DNA of 12,265 nucleotides from Cryomorphaceae bacterium (GTDB lineage Bacteria > Bacteroidota > Bacteroidia > Flavobacteriales > Schleiferiaceae): positions 1 to 12,265 of the forward strand of contig DMCR01000001.1 in the NCBI GenBank assembly GCA_003445735.1, written 5' to 3'. A model generated the notes under the pieces. That model was not told the DNA's origin. It saw nothing but the letters and a program-made list of their open reading frames with translations, and made no database searches. The stretch's first letter is position 1. Each line of letters opens with the position of its first letter. Made by a program: the position numbers and the translations under genes. Shown in pieces: positions 7,015 through 12,265 of the stretch.

Positions 7015-8547
7015 ATGATCTATACTTGGGTAAACAAAGTCATCCGACAAAACATGCGCCGCCGTGTGGAGGAAATTTATGCCTTCACAGACCGACCCAT
7101 TGAGTCCCAGGATCAACTACTTCGCGAACTCCTGGCCAAAGGTACAGATACCGAATATGGCCAGAAATACCGTTTCGACCTGATCCAACACCCGCGTGAA
7201 TTTCAAACGCGTGTACCCTTATCGGATTACAGCACCCTCAAGCCCTACATCGAGCGCATGCGCCAAGGCCACCGCAACATTCTCTGGCCCGGCAAGGTAG
7301 AGTGGTACGCCAAGAGCTCCGGCACTACCTCCGGGGTAAGTAAATTCATCCCCGTTTCCAAAGACAGTATCGCAGATTGCCACTTCTCCGGCGGACGATA
7401 CGAACTCGCTTTATATTGCAATGCGGTGCCGGAAACTAAAATTTTCGAAGGGCTCGGCTTGCGCTTGGGCGGTTCCACAGAAATACAGTCCGAAGGCCAA
7501 AGTCAAAGCGGCGACCTCAGCGCCATCCTGATCCAAAACATTCCGCTGTGGGCAGAACTCCGCAGCGCACCAAGTCCCACCACCGCGCTGATGAGCGATT
7601 GGGAAAAGAAAATTGATGCCATACTAGATGAAGCCCTCGAACAAAACATCACCTCCTTATGGGGCGTAAGTTCCTGGTTCTTGGTGCTATTTAAGAAAGT
7701 GCTCAAACGTACCGGAAAAAGGAACATCCTCGAGGTATGGCCAAACCTTGAACTCTTTGCACACGGCGGGGTAAATTTCGCGCCTTACGAGGACCAATTC
7801 CGCGCCCTGATGCCGGGCAACCAAGTCACCTTTATGGAAAACTACAATGCCTCCGAGGGGTTCTTTGCGGTACAGGACGATCCGGCCAATGACGGAATGT
7901 TACTCTTGCTCAATAATGGCATTTATTATGAATTCATACCTATGGATTCCTTCAACGGAACTAACAGCCAAACCATTGACCTAAAAGATGTCGAGTTGCA
8001 TACAGATTACGCCGTGGTTATCACGACCAACGGTGGACTATGGCGCTACCTGCTTGGGGATACCGTTAAGTTTGTATCTCGCCATCCTTACCGAATCAAA
8101 GTCAGCGGCAGGACAGCACATTTCATCAATGCCTTTGGCGAAGAAGTGATCGTCACCGATGCTGAAAGTGCGATGATGAAGGTATGCAACTTACACGCAT
8201 GCGATCTGGTAGAATTCCATGCAGCACCATGCTATATGAATAGTGAAAAAACCGGTGGACATCAATGGATCATTGAATTTAAAGCACCTCCTGATGACCT
8301 TACGGCCTTCACCCAAGATCTAGATAAAGCCCTCAAAGAGGAAAACTCTGATTACGCCGCGAAAAGAAAAGGCGATCTCGTCTTACAACTACCCAATATC
8401 GTTGTAGCCCAAAAGGGATTGTTCCACCAATGGTTGAAAAACAAAAACAAGCTTGGCGGTCAAAACAAGGTCCCGAGATTGAGCAATAACCGAGACATTA
8501 TTACGCAGTTGCAGGCGCTGAATGACGCTGCTCAAACGACTGCATAA
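7015..8547 (+). CDS. GH3-family acyl-adenylating (acyl acid amido synthetase-like) enzyme
   Basis: A 510-aa bacterial member of the GH3 family, best known from plants, where GH3 enzymes adenylate hormone carboxylates (auxin, jasmonate) and conjugate them to amino acids. The ATP/AMP-binding motifs are all present: SSGTTSG (101-107), YNASEG (277-282) and GLWRYLLGD (341-349). A C-terminal KLGGQNKVPRLS (479-490) carries the lysine K485 expected in the mobile cap of adenylate-forming enzymes. The protein is therefore probably active in adenylation. The bacterial acid and amine substrates are not known to me, and a role in auxin chemistry should not be assumed. The protein is cytosolic, with no signal peptide. 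The coding region is intact. Its last 47 bp overlap the convergent DUF3050 gene, and it is divergent from DUF2797. Confidence 0.92.
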   Translation: MIYTWVNKVIRQNMRRRVEEIYAFTDRPIESQDQLLRELLAKGTDTEYGQKYRFDLIQHPREFQTRVPLSDYSTLKPYIERMRQGHRNILWPGKVEWYAKSSGTTSGVSKFIPVSKDSIADCHFSGGRYELALYCNAVPETKIFEGLGLRLGGSTEIQSEGQSQSGDLSAILIQNIPLWAELRSAPSPTTALMSDWEKKIDAILDEALEQNITSLWGVSSWFLVLFKKVLKRTGKRNILEVWPNLELFAHGGVNFAPYEDQFRALMPGNQVTFMENYNASEGFFAVQDDPANDGMLLLLNNGIYYEFIPMDSFNGTNSQTIDLKDVELHTDYAVVITTNGGLWRYLLGDTVKFVSRHPYRIKVSGRTAHFINAFGEEVIVTDAESAMMKVCNLHACDLVEFHAAPCYMNSEKTGGHQWIIEFKAPPDDLTAFTQDLDKALKEENSDYAAKRKGDLVLQLPNIVVAQKGLFHQWLKNKNKLGGQNKVPRLSNNRDIITQLQALNDAAQTTA

Positions 8548-9289
8548 CCGCAGTCCACAAGTTGATGCGTGCACGCAAGGCTTGCTCAGATAGCTTGGCC
8601 GCACTACCCCATTTCTGGGTATCCGTACCACATAAAAGTTCGACCATACGCTCCGCCAAATGCCCGTGTAAATCGCCATCTACTTCAATGTGACGCTCAA
8701 GGTAGTAGGCGAAGAGTCCTAGCTGCTCGGGGAATTGGGCCTTCAAATTCCCAACGATTTCCATGAACATATCCGGAATTAAATCCTCACGACCGAAGGT
8801 GAAGACAGCTGCAATCTCATGTGCCTTGCCACCTTCTACTACTGCTAGCGTCTGTCGAACGAACGCCTTAGCGCCCTCAGGCGCATCGCTCTCCTCAACA
8901 GCCTCCATTGGATTTGCGCCCGCGCGCAAAGCCTCAATAAAAGCTAAAACAGGTGCAGAATTAGCCCCTGCCTCTTCCATCGCTTTTACATACAGCTCGA
9001 AGTGACTGGTGGCATTGCCTTCCCTATCCACATCGCTTTCTTCGCCATGAACAATCTCATTAATCAACCTGCGAGTTTCGGGGTCGCCCTGAGGGATCCA
9101 GTAGGTATCCACACAAGTCAATTGACGCTGCAAGGCCTTCAATAGGACCATGAAATCCCATACGGCCCATACGTGCGTTTCCATAAACTCGCGCGCTTTA
9201 TCAAGGCTATTGACCCAGCCGAAGGCCGGATGTTGAATTAATTCTTGGCGGGTAGATTTAATTTGTTTAGTTAGGTGGTCAATTTGCAT
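8501..9289 (-). CDS. DUF3050 protein, heme-oxygenase-like fold (candidate metal-dependent oxidase)
   Basis: A 262-aa, largely helical protein recognised as DUF3050 from METHVWAVWDFMVLLKALQR (36-55), TRRLINEIVHGEESD (72-86) and SHFELYVKAMEEAGA (95-109). The layout NEIVHGEESD ... SHFELY ... EAGA is typical of the heme oxygenase/TenA-like superfamily. Later helices carry E168 (FGREDLIPDMF) and ERHIEVDGDLHG (198-209), where D204-x3-H208 with E198/H200 resembles the D-x3-H ligand motif of heme-oxygenase-like diiron oxidases. No reaction is established for DUF3050. ATG 9289 is chosen over 9325: it is preceded by purine-rich GGAAGTAAG, matches where family similarity begins, and lies downstream of a clear -7 box at 9323-9330, which the longer start would overlap. 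The 3' end overlaps the GH3 gene by 47 bp. Confidence 0.88.
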   Translation of the reverse strand: MQIDHLTKQIKSTRQELIQHPAFGWVNSLDKAREFMETHVWAVWDFMVLLKALQRQLTCVDTYWIPQGDPETRRLINEIVHGEESDVDREGNATSHFELYVKAMEEAGANSAPVLAFIEALRAGANPMEAVEESDAPEGAKAFVRQTLAVVEGGKAHEIAAVFTFGREDLIPDMFMEIVGNLKAQFPEQLGLFAYYLERHIEVDGDLHGHLAERMVELLCGTDTQKWGSAAKLSEQALRARINLWTAVMQSFEQRHSAPATA

Positions 9290-9316
9290 CTTACTTCCGA
9301 CACTTTTATTACTTTG
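9283..9316 (+). promoter_or_regulatory. Promoter of the deoxynucleoside kinase gene
   Basis: TTTG (9283-9286), a 22-nt spacer, then TTACTTTG (9309-9316; seven of eight to TAnnTTTG). The ATG is at 9337, giving a predicted 5' leader of only about 15 nt and no Shine-Dalgarno sequence. The -33 box lies across the start of the divergent DUF3050 gene. Confidence 0.55.
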
Positions 9317-9322
9317 CGGGTA

Positions 9323-9330
9323 CAAAAATA
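9323..9330 (-). promoter_or_regulatory. Candidate -7 element for the DUF3050 gene
   Basis: Minus-strand TATTTTTG is an exact TAnnTTTG match, 33 nt from the ATG at 9289. A TTG lies 16 nt upstream (9349-9347), slightly short of the usual spacing and inside the kinase coding region. Only 6 bp separate this box from the opposing -7 box at 9309-9316. Confidence 0.45.
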
Positions 9331-9336
9331 GTAGTC

Positions 9337-9951
9337 ATGCACATAGCAATCGCAGGAAATATTGGTTCTGGTAAAACAACTTTAACTGAGTTATTAGCAA
9401 AGCACTACAAATACCAGCCACATTTCGAGGATGTAGACGACAACCCTTACCTCGATGACTTTTATGAAGAAATGCAACGCTGGAGCTTTAACCTTCAAAT
9501 TTATTTCTTGCGTTCCCGCTTTGAACAAGTAACCCAGGTTCGTGAAGAAGGTTTAAATGTGGTTCAAGATCGTACCATTTATGAAGATGCACACATCTTC
9601 GCACCGAACTTGCATGCCATGGGATTGATGACTGCTCGTGACTTCAACAGCTATCAGGGGTTGTTTGAATTGATGGAAAAACACCTGCAAGCTCCGGACC
9701 TATTGATTTACCTCCGCGCCTCGGTACCAACATTGGTAGATCATATTCAACAAAGAGGTCGCGACTACGAAAACAGTATTCGTATTGATTACTTGCGTCG
9801 TCTAAACGAGAGGTACGAAGCTTGGATTAATTCTTACGACAAGGGCAAAGTCCTTATTGTCAACGTAGATAAGAATAAATTCCCTGAGAACCCCGAAGAT
9901 TTGGGCGAGATCATTCAACAGATTGACTCAGAGCTGAACGGCCTCTTCTAA
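9337..9951 (+). CDS. Deoxynucleoside kinase (dAK/dGK/dCK family)
   Basis: A 204-aa P-loop kinase that phosphorylates deoxynucleosides to 5'-monophosphates in the salvage of DNA precursors. The Walker A loop is GNIGSGKTT (7-15). The substrate-side segment is FEDVDDNPYLDDFYE (30-44). The DRS-type motif appears as QDRTIYED (77-84). The arginine-rich LID is QQRGRDYENSI (138-148). The length and motif order match bacterial deoxyadenosine/deoxyguanosine kinases, but I cannot tell which base is preferred. The ATG comes immediately before the first beta strand and P-loop, leaving little doubt about the start. It is divergent from DUF3050 across 47 bp. Its last 24 bp overlap the 3' end of kdtA. Confidence 0.95.
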   Translation: MHIAIAGNIGSGKTTLTELLAKHYKYQPHFEDVDDNPYLDDFYEEMQRWSFNLQIYFLRSRFEQVTQVREEGLNVVQDRTIYEDAHIFAPNLHAMGLMTARDFNSYQGLFELMEKHLQAPDLLIYLRASVPTLVDHIQQRGRDYENSIRIDYLRRLNERYEAWINSYDKGKVLIVNVDKNKFPENPEDLGEIIQQIDSELNGLF

Positions 9952-11133
9952 AACTTTTACAATTTTTTCTGCGGCACCGCGCTGCTCAAGCATCCACGCT
10001 TGGGCTGTTTTCCCTTGTGCAGCAAGCTCTTCAGTTCCCACCTGTTCTAAATATTGTATCCAGTCTCCGTGTGTCTGGATTGGATGCAGGAACCCTTGTT
10101 CGATCAATTCTTTATTCTCCGCAATCTTCTGCCAGTTCGGTCCACAGGCCGTTATCTTCCCCTGAGCGGTCGCTTCTAAAACGTTGTGCGTAGCTTTATC
10201 CCATCCACCTCCAATCACAACACCATCGGCCAAGCCATACAAACTAACCAGCACACCAAACTCAGGCATCATCAACACATCCGTTGCCTTTGGCTCGTCT
10301 CGAGTGCTATCGAACACTTGAGAAGATTCATATTGTGTTAACGCCCCCAAAAGCTTTGCTGATTCCCCCAGATCGTGAGGAACTACCCAAAGAGAAAAAC
10401 CTTGTAGATCTAGACCATTCAATGCCTCGCAATCCGATAAGTGGGCACTACCGAGTAGGAGCACTGGCTTATGCTGCGCTTGTTTCCAAGCCTTGAATTT
10501 TTCGCTCGCCTCCACCCCTACCAAGGCCGCCGCATAATCGTATTTCGGATTCCCCAAAACTTCCGAATGCACTCCGGCCATACTCATAATCGCAGCATCT
10601 GCCTCACTCACCACTCCCCAAGTATGTACGCCAGCAATAAAGTTCTTGCGAATCAAAGGCAAAGCACGGCTCAAATACCAAGGAGTTTTCGGGGCGCTCA
10701 TCCCTAGTACCACCAAGGGAATATTGGCGCGCCGCAATCCAGCAATATGATTTGGCCATAAATCGTAACGTACCATAAGCGCCAAATCTGGCTGCACATA
10801 GGCCAACCATTTTGTAACCAGGGAGGGTCGGTCAAAAGGCAAATAATAAACCTTGGCGCAAGAGTAATTTTTACGTGGTTCGTATCCTGAAGGACTAAAA
10901 AACGTCACGACCGCTTGCCAGTGTTCATGTCGATCTAAAAACTGTTCCAATACAGGGCGCCCCATCTCAAATTCCCCCAAGGAGGCACAATGCATCCAGA
11001 TGGTTTTTCCTTCTAATGGAGGTTCATGGGTCCAATTCCGCGATCCACCCACCGCCGACCACCAAGAACCGGTGCGGCCGAAGATGGCGCCCGTCCTAAA
11101 AACAAACTCAGCCAGAAGTGGATAAATGATCAT
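9928..11133 (-). CDS. kdtA: 3-deoxy-D-manno-octulosonic acid (Kdo) transferase
   Basis: A 401-aa KdtA/WaaA, an inner-membrane-associated glycosyltransferase (GT-B fold) that moves Kdo from CMP-Kdo onto the lipid A precursor, the first inner-core step of LPS. An N-terminal hydrophobic segment (1-18) anchors it. HCASLGEFEMGRPV (48-61) contains the catalytic base, E54. FFSPSGYEPRKNY (78-90) and VRYDLWPN (121-128) are typical N-domain blocks. In the C-domain, LLLGSAH (226-232), VPHDLG (251-256) and GGGWDKATHNVLEATAQG (308-325) form the CMP-Kdo site, followed by GPNWQKIAEN (331-340). The frame is open 27 codons further upstream, but ATG 11133 is supported because it overlaps the preceding TGA as TGATG and because the hydrophobic anchor begins there. 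The 3' end overlaps the kinase gene by 24 bp. How many Kdo residues it adds cannot be told. Confidence 0.95.
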   Translation of the reverse strand: MIIYPLLAEFVFRTGAIFGRTGSWWSAVGGSRNWTHEPPLEGKTIWMHCASLGEFEMGRPVLEQFLDRHEHWQAVVTFFSPSGYEPRKNYSCAKVYYLPFDRPSLVTKWLAYVQPDLALMVRYDLWPNHIAGLRRANIPLVVLGMSAPKTPWYLSRALPLIRKNFIAGVHTWGVVSEADAAIMSMAGVHSEVLGNPKYDYAAALVGVEASEKFKAWKQAQHKPVLLLGSAHLSDCEALNGLDLQGFSLWVVPHDLGESAKLLGALTQYESSQVFDSTRDEPKATDVLMMPEFGVLVSLYGLADGVVIGGGWDKATHNVLEATAQGKITACGPNWQKIAENKELIEQGFLHPIQTHGDWIQYLEQVGTEELAAQGKTAQAWMLEQRGAAEKIVKVLEEAVQL

Positions 11134-11894
11134 CAGTCCGTTAAAAAGAAGCTCTCTTGTTTTGCGTAAATGGGCAGGTACCAAGTAAAGTTCACGCCAA
11201 CGCCCATGTCCCACTTAAACGAATTATCCAGCAATCCCGTATCCGTGTTGAAACCTCTGATGTTCTGTGTGGTGGCCAGAAACGCGTGAATGCCTAAAGC
11301 ATAGTTGATGCGTTCGTTATTGTCTAAATGCAGGTAACGCAACTGGACTTTTGCCACAGGTCCAATGTGCAACCTATCGTATCCACGAAGCATGGATCCT
11401 TGAAGCTGCGGGAAGTTACCGCGCTCATTGCGTAAACTGATTTGGGTTTGCTGGGCACCGATACCTACCATCCAAAGCCATCCAGAATTTGGGTTGTAAT
11501 GTGATTTAAAAATATGTCCGACATGAGCGGTTATCTGTCCGCCCAAAAGTCCTGCTTGAAGGACAGCCAATTCTCCATTGACCCCCACAAAATTCCCTTG
11601 CTCATCTGACAATCCTCCGAAGATCTCGGAGGCATTTTTTACCGAATTTCCGTAAAACGCATCAAAGGATGCCCCGATCATCCATCCCTCGCGGTTTTTC
11701 TTCGTGTATTCTAGGGTAGCTCCACCAAAGGTGCTGTAGCGAGTAGCGAGATCTCCAAGGGGAATGTGCGTAGCCGGTGCCAATCCCCATAATTGAACTG
11801 TGCGGATGCTGTCGGCAGTGGTTAATTGGCCACACATAACGGTCGATAGACCGAAAAAAAACAGGCAAAAAAGCAGGCGATACCATCCATTCAT
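11133..11894 (-). CDS. Secreted protein, putative outer-membrane beta-barrel
   Basis: A 253-aa protein I cannot assign to a named family. The N-terminus has a signal peptide (MNGWYRLLFCLFFFGLSTVMCG) probably cut before Q23; the cysteine at 21 sits in TVMC, which is not a good lipobox. The rest alternates polar and hydrophobic residues in short strands rich in Gly and aromatics (for example GATLEYTKK, GWMIGASFDAFYG, GWLWMVGIGAQQTQISL, KVQLRYLHL, DMGVGVNFTWYL). The penultimate stretch and the YDRLHIGPVAK block (172-182) look like Bacteroidota outer-membrane barrels. The frame is open 99 codons upstream to 12191, antisense to the UDP-glucose dehydrogenase gene; that extension is rejected because the signal peptide begins at 11894. 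The TGA overlaps the kdtA ATG (TGATG), so the two are cotranslated. The role is unknown; a cell-envelope link is inferred from the coupling. Confidence 0.8.
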   Translation of the reverse strand: MNGWYRLLFCLFFFGLSTVMCGQLTTADSIRTVQLWGLAPATHIPLGDLATRYSTFGGATLEYTKKNREGWMIGASFDAFYGNSVKNASEIFGGLSDEQGNFVGVNGELAVLQAGLLGGQITAHVGHIFKSHYNPNSGWLWMVGIGAQQTQISLRNERGNFPQLQGSMLRGYDRLHIGPVAKVQLRYLHLDNNERINYALGIHAFLATTQNIRGFNTDTGLLDNSFKWDMGVGVNFTWYLPIYAKQESFFLTD

Positions 11895-11948
11895 AGATTC
11901 CGTGGGCTTTAAGTGCAAGGTAAGGGCAAATAGTCGTTCGTAATAATG

Positions 11949-11956
11949 TAATTTTA
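11949..11956 (+). promoter_or_regulatory. Possible -7 element for UDP-glucose dehydrogenase gene
   Basis: TAATTTTA matches TAnnTTTG at seven of eight positions, 40 nt before the ATG at 11997. There is no TTG at the usual spacing. Two inverted repeats lie between it and the start codon. Confidence 0.3.
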
Positions 11957-11967
11957 GGGCATTGAAA

Positions 11968-11982
11968 TCGTTGATACAACGA
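11968..11982. repeat. Inverted repeat upstream of the UDP-glucose dehydrogenase gene
   Basis: TCGTTG-ATA-CAACGA: perfect 6-bp arms with a 3-bp centre, 14 bp before the start codon at 11997 and downstream of the candidate -7 box. It could be an operator half-site pair or a small hairpin in the 5' leader. Confidence 0.5.
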
Positions 11983-11983
11983 C

Positions 11984-11995
11984 CTAAAGCTTTAG
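11984..11995. repeat. 12-bp perfect palindrome abutting the UDP-glucose dehydrogenase start
   Basis: CTAAAGCTTTAG is a perfect 12-bp palindrome ending one base before the ATG at 11997, just 1 bp after the previous inverted repeat. Its place over the ribosome-loading region would suit translational or repressor control, but this is inference from position alone. Confidence 0.5.
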
Positions 11996-11996
11996 C

Positions 11997-12265
11997 ATGA
12001 AGATTACAGTCATTGGAACTGGATACGTAGGCTTGGTGACCGGCGCCTGTTTGGCGGACGTGGGCATCGAGGTAAGCTGCGTAGATATTGATCAGAAGAA
12101 AATTGAAGGCCTGAAAAACGGCATTCTCCCTATTTACGAGCCTGGACTCAAGGACATTGTACTTCGCAACGTTGAAAAGGGCAGATTGCACTTCACTACA
12201 GATTTGTCTGAGGCCATTGTGAGCTCAGCGGCCGCATTCATTGCTGTGGGAACGCCTCCTGGTGA
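11997..12265 (+). CDS. UDP-glucose 6-dehydrogenase, N-terminal part (cut by window edge)
   Basis: Only the first 89 codons are present. The translation opens MKITVIGTGYVGLVTGACLA, the Rossmann strand and dinucleotide loop GTGYVG (7-12 by eye) of the UDP-glucose/GDP-mannose dehydrogenase family. CVDIDQKKIEGLKNG follows, with the Asp residues after strand 2 that bind the NAD ribose. PIYEPGLKDIV is the hallmark motif of UDP-glucose 6-dehydrogenases. The window ends just after AFIAVGTPPG, a conserved NAD-side motif. The enzyme oxidises UDP-glucose to UDP-glucuronate with two NAD+, feeding capsule, exopolysaccharide or LPS sugars. The catalytic cysteine lies beyond the edge. The gene is divergent from the envelope pair (barrel gene and kdtA) across 102 bp. 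Naming it ugd versus another dehydrogenase of this family rests on the YEPGL motif. Confidence 0.92.
   Translation, partial: MKITVIGTGYVGLVTGACLADVGIEVSCVDIDQKKIEGLKNGILPIYEPGLKDIVLRNVEKGRLHFTTDLSEAIVSSAAAFIAVGTPPG

Noticed and set aside
9290..9325. Upstream ATG (9325) for DUF3050
   Set aside because: Its 12 extra residues lie over the candidate promoter region and match nothing in the family. ATG 9289 has purine-rich sequence before it.
9952..9975. T-tract (TTTTTT near 9963) after the kinase stop as an intrinsic terminator
   Set aside because: No G+C-rich stem precedes the T run, and the bases are kdtA codons.
11134..11214. 27-codon upstream extension of kdtA
   Set aside because: It overlaps the 3' end of the barrel gene. 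The TGATG junction and the hydrophobic anchor support the ATG at 11133.
11916..11923. Minus-strand TTACCTTG as promoter of the barrel-kdtA operon
   Set aside because: It matches only six of eight -7 positions and has no -33 partner, so it is too weak to list.
11895..12191. 99-codon N-terminal extension of the outer-membrane barrel gene
   Set aside because: It is antisense to the start of UDP-glucose dehydrogenase and would bury the signal peptide in the middle of the protein.
1..12265. Mobile element, phage, CRISPR, toxin-antitoxin or defence island
   Set aside because: I found no transposase, integrase, direct-repeat array, terminal repeats or composition break. The content is housekeeping genes plus three uncharacterised but family-assigned proteins.

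Overview
The window looks like a compact chromosomal segment of a member of the Bacteroidota, most likely a Flavobacteriales-type organism of medium G+C (roughly half by eye). The evidence is as follows. The -7 element TAnnTTTG recurs upstream of genes, with the best case being TTG-N19-TATATTTG before the tRNA. Start codons lack clear Shine-Dalgarno sequences. Several proteins have the Bacteroidota style (67K-type SppA, DUF2797, bacterial GH3, DUF3050, KdtA). The finer taxonomic placement is inference.

Layout, left to right: partial tRNA-Gly(GCC) (-); mutS (-); SpoU/TrmH-family RNA 2'-O-methyltransferase (+); folK (-); sppA (+) translationally coupled to a YhhQ-type queuosine-precursor transporter (+); DUF2797 protein (-); GH3-family adenylating enzyme (+); DUF3050 heme-oxygenase-like protein (-); deoxynucleoside kinase (+); kdtA/waaA (-), preceded on the same strand by a putative outer-membrane beta-barrel gene whose TGA overlaps the kdtA ATG; and the first 89 codons of a UDP-glucose 6-dehydrogenase (+) running off the right edge. 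No stretch longer than about 102 bp lacks a gene.

Most genes are housekeeping: mismatch repair, RNA modification, folate synthesis, signal-peptide degradation, tRNA queuosine salvage, nucleotide salvage, LPS inner-core assembly and UDP-glucuronate supply. The less understood part is the centre (about 6.2-9.3 kb). Three poorly characterised genes sit there: DUF2797, with a CxC/CxxC cysteine set and a GIY-YIG-like segment; a plant-hormone-conjugase-like GH3 enzyme; and DUF3050, whose Glu/His/Asp pattern resembles heme-oxygenase-like diiron oxidases.

The most striking architectural feature is packing. Strand orientation alternates almost gene by gene. All four convergent gene pairs overlap at their 3' ends (17, 4, 47 and 24 bp). 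The divergent folK/sppA pair shares start-codon bases inside a single CATG. Two same-strand pairs are joined by GTGA and TGATG overlaps. I see no mobile element, CRISPR array, toxin-antitoxin pair or obvious defence system.
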